64,000 bases of DNA from Pseudomonas sp. B20(2017) (GTDB lineage Bacteria > Pseudomonadota > Gammaproteobacteria > Pseudomonadales > Pseudomonadaceae), in assembly GCF_002113125.1 (NCBI RefSeq), contig NZ_NEJP01000001.1, positions 545,581-609,580 on the forward strand. The letters run 5' to 3'. The notes under the pieces were generated by a model, which did no database searches, was not told where the DNA came from, and worked only from the letters and a program-made list of their open reading frames with translations. Each line of letters opens with the position of its first letter. The first letter of the stretch is position 1. Shown piece by piece: positions 52,491 to 60,589 of the stretch. Both the position numbers and the translations under genes were made by a program.

Positions 52491-52512
52491 AAGCCCCTCG
52501 TTGGGAGGGGCT
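52491..52512 (-). terminator. Second hairpin downstream of the R-type fibre genes
   Basis: AAGCCCCTC-CCAAC-GAGGGGCTT on the minus strand is a perfect stem, but it is followed only by TCCCG after TT. It may strengthen the terminator at 52544 or act as an RNA-processing barrier. Confidence 0.5.
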
Positions 52513-52543
52513 TGATGGGTGTTGAATGTTTGTTTGGGGACAA

Positions 52544-52567
52544 GAAAAAGCCCCAATGTACGGGGCG
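52544..52567 (-). terminator. Intrinsic terminator after the R-type fibre assembly gene
   Basis: On the minus strand GCCCCG-TACATT-GGGGC is followed by TTTTTCTTG, two bases after the assembly-gene stop. It lies between the fibre genes and the sheath/tube genes, in the direction of transcription. Confidence 0.8.
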
Positions 52568-52568
52568 T

Positions 52569-53105
52569 TTAGTCGAGATCTGCGGTATCGGTCGACGATG
52601 AATCCGGCCAGCCCTCGGCCAGCATTTCGTCGTAGTACTCGCCTGCCTCGATTGCGCGTAACAACGTCAGTTCGCGGTCAAAACAGGCCTGTACGTGCGC
52701 CCGTACTGCCTTTGCAATATCGATGATCTGCGCAGCGCCGATCTCGACGAAACCCTTCAATGTTTTGAAATTGCAGCGGTATTCCGGATCGAGGACAGCC
52801 GATAGGCCGGTACTGGCGATCAGCGCCTGGCTGTCGCGTGTTGTCTCGATTTGCAGACCGTCGACGACAATGCCAACCCCCTCACGCACGAATCGCTCAG
52901 CCGCCACGGACGCCTTGAGTTCATCCAGCGACACGACCGGAACTCCCGGCGGTGCAAACTGCTTGCCGTCGTACAGCCAGCCTTCCTCGACCTCGCCGGG
53001 GCATTCGATCCAGATCATGTCCGGGTGAAACATTGTCTTGATGTCGCCGTCGGTTTCGAACAATTGGGCAGCCTTGCCCATGTACAGGAGTGCGTACTTC
53101 TTCAT
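52569..53105 (-). CDS. Tail fibre assembly protein of the R-type module
   Basis: This 178-residue protein starts MKKYALLYMGKAAQLFETDGDIKTMFHPDMIWIECPG and has EEGWLYDGKQFAPPG, common in fibre chaperones of R-tailocins. The C-terminal part is helical. It overlaps the fibre stop by one base (TGATG) and is expected to be specific for that fibre. Confidence 0.85.
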   Translation of the reverse strand: MKKYALLYMGKAAQLFETDGDIKTMFHPDMIWIECPGEVEEGWLYDGKQFAPPGVPVVSLDELKASVAAERFVREGVGIVVDGLQIETTRDSQALIASTGLSAVLDPEYRCNFKTLKGFVEIGAAQIIDIAKAVRAHVQACFDRELTLLRAIEAGEYYDEMLAEGWPDSSSTDTADLD

Positions 53106-55816
53106 CAGGCGTATTCCTCGAAAATAACAACACCGCCAGCTCCCGGCGCGCCATTACGAGCAGCACTGGACTGGCCGTTGGCCACACCACCAGCACCGCC
53201 CCCGTATCCCGTACCGGTCTGAATCGATGCGCCGATACCGTAGCCACTTCCACCTGCCCCAAGCGGCCCGCTACCACCATGGCCAGCCAGCGTCGAACCA
53301 TTGACGGATACACCTGGATGTCCAGGTGCCCCGGGCATGTTGAGCAAGTTGCCCCCCGAGGCTGGCGCCCCCGGATAACCACCTACGTACAAGGCATAAC
53401 CTGATGTCGAAACAGCAATGGCAAAGATTGATCCCAGCCCACCGGGGGTAGATAACAGAGCCCCCACCGATGAGGCACCGCCTGTACCACCACCGGTTCC
53501 TGTTGTGCCTGAAGCGGTTCCTGCGATCCCCCCGAGCCCTACGATTACCGACTGACTCGCGCCGATATCCGCTGCCGTCAGTAACGCCTCCGCATAGCCA
53601 CCAGCCGCGCCACCACCAGACGCTGCGACTTGGCCTGCTGCCGTAGCAGACGCACCGCCAGATCCTGCACCAGCGCCCACAATTCGAATCCACACCTTCT
53701 TCATCCCCGGCGTCGGAATGTAGGTGCCGTTGTCCGTGAATTTCTGAATATTTAGAAGGCGCCCAAACTCGTTTTTAATCACCCGCTGCTCAAGCGCGGC
53801 GATATCAATCGTTCCCTGATTAACCGGTGTGTTCCAGGCCTTGATGCACCACATCACCGCCAAGTTGCGCGGGCGGGTTTCGGTCGAGGTACGTGCTACG
53901 CGGGAGGCATCAAAATTGGCACCATGAAAGCCTGTAACGGCATTGGTATTAGCAGTTACCAAGGCGGAGTTAAGGGCGACGAAGGCACCCGTTGCCGTCT
54001 TGACATCCAAGTTCCCATCAAACCCACCGGTAATATTCTGCAAGGCGTCCAGCTGAACACTTCCAACCGCCCGCCCCGCATCTACGCCACGCCCATGATC
54101 CCAACCACGCAGGAACTCACCACGCGTATCCGGTAGCCGCGTATAGCTCGCGTCGTCACCGACGATGTTGAATTTCTTGTTCAGGTACGTCGCAAGATGC
54201 GGATAGAGCGCGTCCTGAAACAGACTGCCGTTCGCTTCCAGATAGCCAGGAGGCACTACACCAGCGGGGAACGGCATCAAGGCGCCCACCGGTACCGCCG
54301 ATTTCATTTTTTCCAGCTCGGCGGTCAGGGCGGCGACGTCGATGTTTCCCTGATTGACCGGAGCGTTCCAGGCCTTGATGCACCACATGACGGCGATGTT
54401 GCGGGGGCGGGTTTCTGTAGCAGCACCGAAGTTATAGGTTCTTACACGACCGATACTCAGCTCCGCATTGTCACCTTCCGTACGCAATACCCAGTCGGCC
54501 GCAGTATCCTTCAACACTACTGTCGGAATCTCTCCATTCGGGTCAACGGCCTGTCCACCTCCCGAGCCTGTCGGAAGAAAATGGTAGTGAGCCTTGAGAC
54601 TGTCTGACTGAGTACTGCCAGATGCACGCCCGGCATCCACACCCCGCCCATGATCCCAACCGCGCAAGAATTCCCCACGTGCCTCAGGCAACCGGAAATT
54701 CCCGACACCCTCATCACCCTTGTTGAACTTGCCGCCCAGATAGGCGCTCAAGTCAGGGTAGGTCGCGCTGCTCTTGACGCTGTTGTCCAGCTCCAGAAAA
54801 CCCGGTGGCGGTGTATCAACGGGGAAGGCAACAATCGAGCCCACCGGCAACGCCGATGCCTTGGCAATCAGCGCCTCGACTTCAGCCTTGGTGTACGAAT
54901 CCTTGATACCAAAACCGGCCAGCGTGTCCGGATTCGAGCCGGCCGTCGCGCGGCCGTATTCGTCGACGCTCAGACTCTTGTAAGTCCCAGCGGTAATGCC
55001 CGTGCGCCCTGCCAGCATCTTGAATGTCAGCGCGGTGGTGCCGAGGGTGATCGGCGCGTTGGTAGTCAGGTGCCACAGCGAATCGCCGTTGAGCGTGCCC
55101 TCTTCCACCATCACCGTCAGGCCTGGCGTGACCTTGGCGCTGACGTTGGCATCGTTGGCCCGAACCCAATCGCCGTTGGCGACGATCCACAGCCCGTTGT
55201 CCTTGGCCAGGGTCTGATTCGGCAGCAGCACGCGATCACCGGCGATCACTGCAACACCGTCGATTTGCTGCGCACCGTTCAACACCACGTTGGCGGTGGC
55301 GGCGACACGTACCGATTGTTTGCCGTCGAGTTTGCCGAGTTCTTCGGCGAGGTAGCTCATGACCCAGGCGCGGGTGGCCTTGACCACCGTGTCGTCGATC
55401 AGCAGCGTCACCAGCGAGGCATTGCTGGTCTCGAAAATCGAGCGGATGTAGAACTCTTTGCCCGAGCCGGATGTGGCCAATACCGGTTTGAACGATTCCG
55501 GATATTTGACGATGGCATAGAGAATGCCGGTGTCGGTCCAAAGCCCGGCTTCACGCACATACCAGCCACCGACGTCCGGCGGAATGGTGACTTCGGCGAG
55601 CAGCCAGCTCGGATTCTTCTCGTCCTGGAACAGGGCGTTGAGCGGTCCGCGCCAGACTTCGCGTTTCAGCGCGGTGGCCGTCGCGGCCGGGTTGTAGACC
55701 GCGCCGCCGCCATCGCCGACGGAAATCTGCGTCAACTTGATCGGTACGCCCGCTGCCTTGCAGGCGGTTTCGTAGGCAATCCCTGCGTTGGTGAGCAGGG
55801 TGTAATAGTCAGCCAT
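53105..55816 (-). CDS. R-type tail fibre (P2 gpH-like anchor, two collar domains, Gly-rich tip)
   Basis: This 903-residue protein has residues 1-155 as the phage tail fibre N-terminal (DUF3751) anchor (MADYYTLLTNAGIAYETACKAAGV, PPDVGGWYVREAGLW). Residues 160-300 carry QTLAKDNGLWIVANGDWVRA-type beta modules. Residues 324-497 and 508-675 are two collar domains sharing GEFLRGWDHGRGVDAGRA and ETRPRNxAVMWCIKAWN. Residues 713-898 are about one-third Gly with HGGSG and GGGxGG runs, ending VVIFEEYA. The tip resembles Gly-rich adhesins that bind surface receptors (inference). Confidence 0.92.
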   Translation of the reverse strand: MADYYTLLTNAGIAYETACKAAGVPIKLTQISVGDGGGAVYNPAATATALKREVWRGPLNALFQDEKNPSWLLAEVTIPPDVGGWYVREAGLWTDTGILYAIVKYPESFKPVLATSGSGKEFYIRSIFETSNASLVTLLIDDTVVKATRAWVMSYLAEELGKLDGKQSVRVAATANVVLNGAQQIDGVAVIAGDRVLLPNQTLAKDNGLWIVANGDWVRANDANVSAKVTPGLTVMVEEGTLNGDSLWHLTTNAPITLGTTALTFKMLAGRTGITAGTYKSLSVDEYGRATAGSNPDTLAGFGIKDSYTKAEVEALIAKASALPVGSIVAFPVDTPPPGFLELDNSVKSSATYPDLSAYLGGKFNKGDEGVGNFRLPEARGEFLRGWDHGRGVDAGRASGSTQSDSLKAHYHFLPTGSGGGQAVDPNGEIPTVVLKDTAADWVLRTEGDNAELSIGRVRTYNFGAATETRPRNIAVMWCIKAWNAPVNQGNIDVAALTAELEKMKSAVPVGALMPFPAGVVPPGYLEANGSLFQDALYPHLATYLNKKFNIVGDDASYTRLPDTRGEFLRGWDHGRGVDAGRAVGSVQLDALQNITGGFDGNLDVKTATGAFVALNSALVTANTNAVTGFHGANFDASRVARTSTETRPRNLAVMWCIKAWNTPVNQGTIDIAALEQRVIKNEFGRLLNIQKFTDNGTYIPTPGMKKVWIRIVGAGAGSGGASATAAGQVAASGGGAAGGYAEALLTAADIGASQSVIVGLGGIAGTASGTTGTGGGTGGASSVGALLSTPGGLGSIFAIAVSTSGYALYVGGYPGAPASGGNLLNMPGAPGHPGVSVNGSTLAGHGGSGPLGAGGSGYGIGASIQTGTGYGGGAGGVANGQSSAARNGAPGAGGVVIFEEYA

Positions 55817-56452
55817 TCAGGCCCCCTGAGGATAAATAGTGGATGTTTCGACGGTGTACAGAGCGGCCGCCATGAAGGCCTCGCCGGATGTCTCGAGTCC
55901 TTCGAGGAACACCGGATAAACAGTGGTCAGCTCACCGCAAAAGGTCGCGGCGCCGATGACGTGATTGCCGAAGGCGCTGAGGCCGACCGATACCGACAGC
56001 ACGTCCCGTTCGCTCTTGGCATCAGCCAGGCGTCGGTCGAGACGGGCGTCGATTGCTTCGCTGTAGGGTTGTTCGGTGAAGGCTCGCACGGAGAAGCTGT
56101 AAGGCGCGCCCGGCGGTGTCTGCTCGTACCAGGCGCGGACTTCCGGCCTCAGTTGCAAACCCTTGGCGGCGTTTTCCAGCGCCTTGCGAGTGCCGGCCTG
56201 GCGCGCGGTGGGCCAGGCCAGTTCGACGGTCAGGCGTTTTTCCGCTTCCGGTGCGTCAGTGCTCCATTCGGCCACTCCACGATCTGCGGCGAGATACGGC
56301 AGAAACGCGACGGGCGTAGAGGCCGGATTCATCAGTTCGGGAAACGGCGGCGCGATGCGGTCGAGCAAAGCGCCGAAGCCGATATCGAGCGCCCGTTCCA
56401 GCGCCGAGCTGTTGGCCGGCAGCAGAGTCGGACGCGGTGTCTGGTCCGTCAT
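55817..56452 (-). CDS. Baseplate/tail protein I (P2 gpI family)
   Basis: This 211-residue protein starts MTDQTPRPTLLPANSSALERALDIGFGALLDRIAPPFPELMNPASTPVAFLPYLAADRGV, the gpI pattern (TLLPxNxTxLE..., LPxLAxxxxV). It joins fibre to baseplate. The ATG at 56452 is chosen; the open frame extends upstream over the J gene without similarity. It abuts the fibre start. Confidence 0.93.
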   Translation of the reverse strand: MTDQTPRPTLLPANSSALERALDIGFGALLDRIAPPFPELMNPASTPVAFLPYLAADRGVAEWSTDAPEAEKRLTVELAWPTARQAGTRKALENAAKGLQLRPEVRAWYEQTPPGAPYSFSVRAFTEQPYSEAIDARLDRRLADAKSERDVLSVSVGLSAFGNHVIGAATFCGELTTVYPVFLEGLETSGEAFMAAALYTVETSTIYPQGA

Positions 56453-57444
56453 AGCGTCTGCACCTCGACTTCGACTGCCGTGCAGTACGGCGCTTGAAAC
56501 GCCGAGCACACAATGGGCGCCAGCGGTTCAAGGATCTGCAATTGCACGGCGCCGGCGCTGTGCAGCGTGTAGTCGATCCAGCTCGGATCGACCCGGCCTT
56601 CCAGGCGATGGCAACTGTCGGCGTAGGCTTGCAGATGCTGCTCGGCGGCGACCTTGGTCAGGCCGGAATCCGGGCCGGAATTGATCTTTGCCACGACGCG
56701 GATTGTGTAGCGCTGAATCTCGGCACCTTTGACCGTGACCTTGTCGGTTTCCGGACAAACATCGGGCCGGGCAAAGTGTTGGCGTACACCTTCGAGCAAC
56801 GTCGCGGATGGCGTACCGTCGCCTTCGCGGGCAAGCACGGTGACTCGCACTTCACCCGGCGCGGTACGACGGCCATTACCGTCCTTGACCTGCGCGGCGA
56901 GGCCATCCGGGTCGAAGGTATAAGTGACGTTTACCACGCCCGCATCGGTGGATTCGACTTTCACCGCCGGCCGCTCGCCGAGGGTGAACACCTCGCGGCG
57001 ATACTGCATCCGCGACCCCGCCGCCGGTGCATGGGGTGCAAGGTAATAGCGCAGCCGGGCGTCGTCGTCGCTCTCGTAGATCGCCGGCACTGGCGGGAAT
57101 GCCGCCGGATCACCCGGATCGAGCAACTGTCGCTCCAGGCCCATGTCCGCCAGTCGTGCGTCGAGGTTGCTGCCGGTAGCCCACCAAGCCAGCATCTGCT
57201 TGATCCGGGCGTTGTATTTGCGTTCGTGGGTTTGCAGGCGAACGCAGAAAGCTTCAAGCGCCAGGGTCAGCAGTTCGCTTTCGTTTTCCAGGCTGGTCTT
57301 GAGTTTTTCCGCGCTCTGCGGCGAACGTGCGCCGACGTACTCGATGACGAATGTCTTGAACTCGGCGAGCAGATCCTCGAAGGCATCGACCTTGATCAAG
57401 GAGGGTTCGGCCAATTGATTCTGGCCGGGGATCAACATGCTCAT
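56449..57444 (-). CDS. Baseplate wedge protein J (P2 gpJ family)
   Basis: This 331-residue protein has the N-terminal KVDAFEDLLAEFKTFVIEYVG region and YYLAPHAPAAGSRMQYRREVFTLGERPAVKVESTDAGVVNVTYTF in the middle. The C-terminal NSGPDSGLTKVAAEQHLQAYADSCHRLEGRVDPSWIDYTLHSAGAVQLQILEP completes the gpJ pattern. It is the structural equivalent of the gp47-like protein of the second module. Confidence 0.92.
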   Translation of the reverse strand: MSMLIPGQNQLAEPSLIKVDAFEDLLAEFKTFVIEYVGARSPQSAEKLKTSLENESELLTLALEAFCVRLQTHERKYNARIKQMLAWWATGSNLDARLADMGLERQLLDPGDPAAFPPVPAIYESDDDARLRYYLAPHAPAAGSRMQYRREVFTLGERPAVKVESTDAGVVNVTYTFDPDGLAAQVKDGNGRRTAPGEVRVTVLAREGDGTPSATLLEGVRQHFARPDVCPETDKVTVKGAEIQRYTIRVVAKINSGPDSGLTKVAAEQHLQAYADSCHRLEGRVDPSWIDYTLHSAGAVQLQILEPLAPIVCSAFQAPYCTAVEVEVQTL

Positions 57445-57773
57445 GTCACGACCTCGAAAGTCTGTTGGCGGTTTTTCCAGGTACCGGCAAACCGCAGCAG
57501 CAAACCAGCGCCCTGTCGGGTGGCGACGATCACACCGGGCTGGAAATCGCTGATGCCGTTTTGCGGGTTGTAGAACGCCTGGGCTGCGTGGCTCTGGGCG
57601 AGCAACAGGATGTCGTCGCCCAGGTTTTGCCCCAGCAACGTGGGGATCAACGAACCATAAAGGGGCCTTTTTTGCCGGGTGCCCAGCGGCGTGGTCAGGG
57701 CCCGGGTCGCGCGCTGCACAAACTGCAGCCAGTCGTCGACCGTGGCCCCGCTGTCTCTATCGATTCCGATCAT
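57441..57773 (-). CDS. Baseplate protein W (P2 gpW / T4 gp25 family)
   Basis: This 110-residue protein has the gp25-like pattern TPLGTRQKRPLYGSLIPTLLGQNLGDDILLLAQSHAAQAFYNPQNGISDFQPGVIV. This class of protein starts sheath assembly on the baseplate. It overlaps J by four bases. Confidence 0.94.
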   Translation of the reverse strand: MIGIDRDSGATVDDWLQFVQRATRALTTPLGTRQKRPLYGSLIPTLLGQNLGDDILLLAQSHAAQAFYNPQNGISDFQPGVIVATRQGAGLLLRFAGTWKNRQQTFEVVT

Positions 57774-57787
57774 GGGAAGCTCTTGAT

Positions 57788-58396
57788 TCAGGGGCTGATG
57801 ACGCGGCCTTGGTGATCCACCAGCGGGCCGCTGAAATGCACGCCCGAGGCGTCGATGGTCAGGCCGACCGCGCCCAGTTGCAGGGAGATCGCTTGCGGGG
57901 TCATCGCCAGCCGTGCCGGCCCGATGCTCAGCTCAAGCGATTCGCGGGAGCCGTTGAAGGCGGCCGGACCGTTTTGCCAATGCAGCGTGTGCGTGGCGTC
58001 GTCGTAGCCACTTTCGCTGCCGTCCTGATGAACACGACGAGTCAACGTCGGCACCGTCGAGGTCGGCGGAAAGCGGTCGCTGTTCAGGCCGAACAGCGCC
58101 ACGCTCTGCGCGCCGCTTTCACCGCTGCCGTAGTTGAACAGCAGACACTGCTCACCCACCGTCGGGATCCGCGATTCGCTCTGTGCGCCGGCGCTGGGGT
58201 TGAAGAACTTGATGGCGGGTGTCAGCAAACCACCGTGGCTGACCCGGCAGGTGTTGCTCGCGGCATCGACTTCCTGACAGATGCCGATGCGGCAATAACT
58301 CTCGGCGCGCCGGTGCAGGTCTTCGATCTCGGCTTCCATTTCCGCCAGGCGCTCGATGATCGGGCCCAGCTGCATTCGCAGTAACGCGTCGAACAT
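57788..58396 (-). CDS. Baseplate spike protein V (P2 gpV family)
   Basis: This 202-residue protein has an N-terminal helix (ERLAEMEAEIEDLHRRAESYCRIG), then the OB-like AGAQSESRIPTVGEQCLLFNYGSGESGAQSVALFGLNSDRFPP. A beta-helical spike ends SGVHFSGPLVDHQGRVISP. It is the membrane-puncturing tip of the R-type particle. Confidence 0.93.
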   Translation of the reverse strand: MFDALLRMQLGPIIERLAEMEAEIEDLHRRAESYCRIGICQEVDAASNTCRVSHGGLLTPAIKFFNPSAGAQSESRIPTVGEQCLLFNYGSGESGAQSVALFGLNSDRFPPTSTVPTLTRRVHQDGSESGYDDATHTLHWQNGPAAFNGSRESLELSIGPARLAMTPQAISLQLGAVGLTIDASGVHFSGPLVDHQGRVISP

Positions 58397-58399
58397 CGG

Positions 58400-58921
58400 T
58401 CAGGCCTCCAGCGAGGTGTATTGGTCGGGATCGTCGATGTCGCTGACTTCCCAGGTGCGGGCGAATTTCGGTGTACCGAGCGGGTCGTCCAGCAGGGTCG
58501 GGCCCAGGTAGAGGGTCTGGTTGAACGACAGGGTCCAGGCTTTGTTCGGCTGATCGGCGCGGATGAGCAATGACGGCATTCCATCGATGTTCATCGGCAG
58601 ATCGCATTGATCGCCGGGCAAGCCCCAGCGGTTGTCGGTGACCAGGTTTTTCAGGGCGGCGATCAGGTCACAGGCGGCAAACGCCGTGGCGGACAACGCC
58701 GGGATGACCTGCAGCGACAGCGTCAGTACATGGGCGATGCGACCGTTGGCGGCGCGTTCTCCCGGTGCATTTCGCTCAATGTCGATCAGCACCCATGCCT
58801 TGTCGCCGGGGGCTGTGAAGTCATCGTGATTGCCGACCTGCACGTTCAGCTCGGCGCTGTTGCGCAAGGCTGTGGCGATTGCCGTGAACAGCTGCGAAGG
58901 CTGCTGGATCGGTGTGGGCAT
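58400..58921 (-). CDS. R-tailocin protein of unknown function (tail completion-like)
   Basis: This 173-residue protein starts MPTPIQQPSQLFTAIATALRNSAELNVQVGNHDDFTAPGDKAWVLIDIER and contains RIAHVLTLSLQVIPALSATAFAACDLIAALKNLV. It sits between holin and spike, the slot of PA0615 in the R-pyocin cluster. The N-terminal part has the look of tail terminator proteins (small alpha/beta), which would fit the absence of any other terminator gene in this module. This role is inference. Confidence 0.75.
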   Translation of the reverse strand: MPTPIQQPSQLFTAIATALRNSAELNVQVGNHDDFTAPGDKAWVLIDIERNAPGERAANGRIAHVLTLSLQVIPALSATAFAACDLIAALKNLVTDNRWGLPGDQCDLPMNIDGMPSLLIRADQPNKAWTLSFNQTLYLGPTLLDDPLGTPKFARTWEVSDIDDPDQYTSLEA

Positions 58922-58993
58922 GCTTGACCTCCTTTTCTGATGTCCACGCGAAGTCCCGCCGCACGGCGTGCAGCGAGACAGGAAAGTGAAGGG

Positions 58994-59332
58994 TTATTGC
59001 GGATCGCGCGGGGGTACTTCGCAGACGCCGATGCGCTTGGCGGCCCAGCGTTCATACAGACCGATGGCCACGTCGGCACCGGCCATTGCGGTGAGGCAAC
59101 CAAATGCCCCGGCAGCCCAGATCGACATACCGGCGGCGTACAGCAGCATGATCGCCGACACCCCGCAGATCATGCAGGCGCCGGAACGCAGGGCCAGCCG
59201 GCGAATCAGCGGCCAGCCGCGAGCACCTTCCTTGTCGGCGCGCCACATTTCGCCGGACACCCCGCCCACGACGGCAAGGAGGATGACCAGCCAGATTGGC
59301 ATGTCCGCCAACGCTTGTTGCTCGTTTGTCAT
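58994..59332 (-). CDS. Holin
   Basis: This 112-residue protein has an N-terminal membrane helix (about residues 11-28), a charged loop and two further hydrophobic segments (about 50-68 and 70-92), with cytosolic ends. This is the layout of the holin at the start of R-pyocin clusters (PA0614). It forms inner-membrane holes that let the endolysin out. Its partner genes (endolysin and spanins) lie 30 kb away at the other end of the same operon. Confidence 0.82.
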   Translation of the reverse strand: MTNEQQALADMPIWLVILLAVVGGVSGEMWRADKEGARGWPLIRRLALRSGACMICGVSAIMLLYAAGMSIWAAGAFGCLTAMAGADVAIGLYERWAAKRIGVCEVPPRDPQ

Positions 59333-59404
59333 GTCACGCCTCCTGGTGTGATGGATGAGTGTTGTGTGTTGGGTTCAATCGTTTTCTCTTGAGGCAGGCA
59401 TTCC

Positions 59405-59432
59405 AAAAAGCCCGGCATTTCGCCGGGCTTTT
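59405..59432 (-). terminator. Terminator-like hairpin between the tailocin promoter region and holin
   Basis: AAGCCCGGC-GAAA-TGCCGGGCTT on the minus strand is followed by TTTGG, and A5 lies on the other flank, so it could act in both directions. It lies upstream of the holin in the direction of transcription, so either the main promoter is downstream of it or read-through is controlled here. Confidence 0.7.
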
Positions 59433-59518
59433 CAGTAATGCACTCCTTTGCCTTCCTTCCATCCTGTGTACGTGAAGGAAGCTGACTTTTCGGCGCTACT
59501 GGCGCGGTACGAGTCCAT

Positions 59519-59629
59519 TCAAATTGTTTTTCCGACCGCGGTCCCTGCCCGCCGGATAACTGCTTCTGGTGCTTTACGCTGCACACCCGGGTCAGTTGCC
59601 AACCCTCTGAACCGTTGAGGCCGGTTCAT
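59519..59629 (-). CDS. Possible short leader gene (36 residues), degenerate
   Basis: An ATG at 59629 opens MNRPQRFRGLATDPGVQRKAPEAVIRRAGTAVGKTI. The segment RFRGLATDPGVQRK recalls the start of small 'RGLAANPELQRK...GGK' (KGG-like) proteins found near tailocins and prophages. The Gly-Gly-Lys repeats that should follow are absent, as if the frame were broken. It may be a remnant. The frame can extend upstream to 59725. Confidence is low. Confidence 0.35.
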   Translation of the reverse strand: MNRPQRFRGLATDPGVQRKAPEAVIRRAGTAVGKTI

Positions 59630-59700
59630 CGCTGCCTGTTCTTGTGGAACTAAAGAGCTGTTGTTGCCAGCCGCTTTGTCGAGCGGCTTGGTGGCAAGAA

Positions 59701-59769
59701 TATGCATGGATGCATATACAGTCAATGCGTAAATGCATTTATTTATGCGCAGGAAATGCGTTAATGCAT
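59701..59769 (-). promoter_or_regulatory. Candidate operator cluster upstream of the tailocin operon
   Basis: Two direct repeats, AATGCGTAAATGCAT (59724-59738) and AATGCGTTAATGCAT (59755-59769), match at 14 of 15 positions and are 31 bases apart, about three helical turns. A related TATGCATGGATGCATATA lies at 59701-59718. The cluster is AT-rich compared with its surroundings and lies between the prtR terminator and the first tailocin genes. Binding by PrtR is inferred. Confidence 0.55.
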
Positions 59770-59811
59770 GAAAGCCCCGCCGTTCAAGGGTTGGCCGGTT
59801 TTCTACAGGCG

Positions 59812-59837
59812 AAAAAAAACCCGCCGAGACGGGTTTT
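59812..59837 (-). terminator. Intrinsic terminator of prtR
   Basis: On the minus strand AAAACCCG-TCTCG-GCGGGTTTTTTTT lies 18 bases after the prtR stop. It separates the repressor transcript from the structural operon, which has the same direction. Confidence 0.85.
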
Positions 59838-59854
59838 GTCAGAAGGGAATCAGT

Positions 59855-60589
59855 TTACCGGGCGTACATGCCCCACCAGAAAACGTGACCGAGGATGACG
59901 ATCTGCTCTTCCTGCATGTCCTGGAAGCTGTAGTCCTCGTCCGGGTGTTCATCGCGATTGAAGCTGCGCAGACGGATACCGGTAGGCAGGCGATAGAGTT
60001 GCTTCACTCGCAATTGGCCATTGTGGTTGATCGCATAAAGGTCGCCATCAATGATGTCGCCAATACCGCATTTGCCCGCGTTGACCCCGACCGTGGCGCC
60101 GTCGCGCAATACCGGCAACATGCTGTTGCCCCGTACCGTCACGCATTTGGCCTGGTCGAACTGCACACCGTTATGGCGCAGACTGCGCTTGCCGAAGCGC
60201 AGGCTGGAGCGTTCGCTCTCTTCGATGACGAATCTTCCTGATCCAGCAGCCAATTCAACCTCGCGAAGAAAGGGCACTGACACCTCGTCGTCATCGACTG
60301 GCGTGTCGTCGTCCCACAGGCTTATGTCCTTGAGTTCGGAATGCAACTCGTCGCGTCCGCCGTTGCCGGCGGGCGCAACATCCGCGCGCCCGCGCAACTG
60401 ATCGGTGCTCACGGCAAAGTACTCGGCGATCTTCGAGATGTGCTTATCCGAAGGATCGACGATCTTCCCGCTGAGAATCCGCGAGAGCGTGGATTGGGGC
60501 ACGCCGGTGCGACGGTGAAGCTCCGTGGGGGAGATCCCGTGCTGGTCGAGCAGTGCTCTTAAGACGGTAGATACGTTGCGTTTTTGCAT
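59855..60589 (-). CDS. prtR: PrtR-like self-cleaving repressor (HTH and S24 peptidase)
   Basis: This 244-residue protein has an N-terminal XRE helix-turn-helix (GISPTELHRRTGVPQSTLSRILSGK, residues 18-42). Its C-terminal LexA/CI-type peptidase has Ser156 in RGNSM and Lys196 in LRVKQLY, and the cleavage pair Ala115-Gly116 lies in VELAAGSGRF. PrtR represses pyocin genes in P. aeruginosa and is inactivated when RecA is activated by DNA damage. No prtN-like activator gene is present, so direct repression of the tailocin is likely. ATG 60598 would add three residues. Confidence 0.92.
   Translation of the reverse strand: MQKRNVSTVLRALLDQHGISPTELHRRTGVPQSTLSRILSGKIVDPSDKHISKIAEYFAVSTDQLRGRADVAPAGNGGRDELHSELKDISLWDDDTPVDDDEVSVPFLREVELAAGSGRFVIEESERSSLRFGKRSLRHNGVQFDQAKCVTVRGNSMLPVLRDGATVGVNAGKCGIGDIIDGDLYAINHNGQLRVKQLYRLPTGIRLRSFNRDEHPDEDYSFQDMQEEQIVILGHVFWWGMYAR

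Noticed and set aside
59329..59586. 85-codon frame between holin and prtR
   Set aside because: It reads through the hairpin at 59405-59432, has no ribosome-binding site and no family similarity.
59715..59730. PrtN-type P-box (ATTG-N3-GT on the minus strand)
   Set aside because: Only one imperfect match was seen, without the repeated pattern of P. aeruginosa P-boxes, and no prtN gene is present. The direct repeats fit an operator better.
28446..60589. A complete prophage between cinA and mutS
   Set aside because: No capsid, portal, terminase, integrase, excisionase or replication genes and no flanking attachment repeats were found; only tail, lysis and repressor genes are present.
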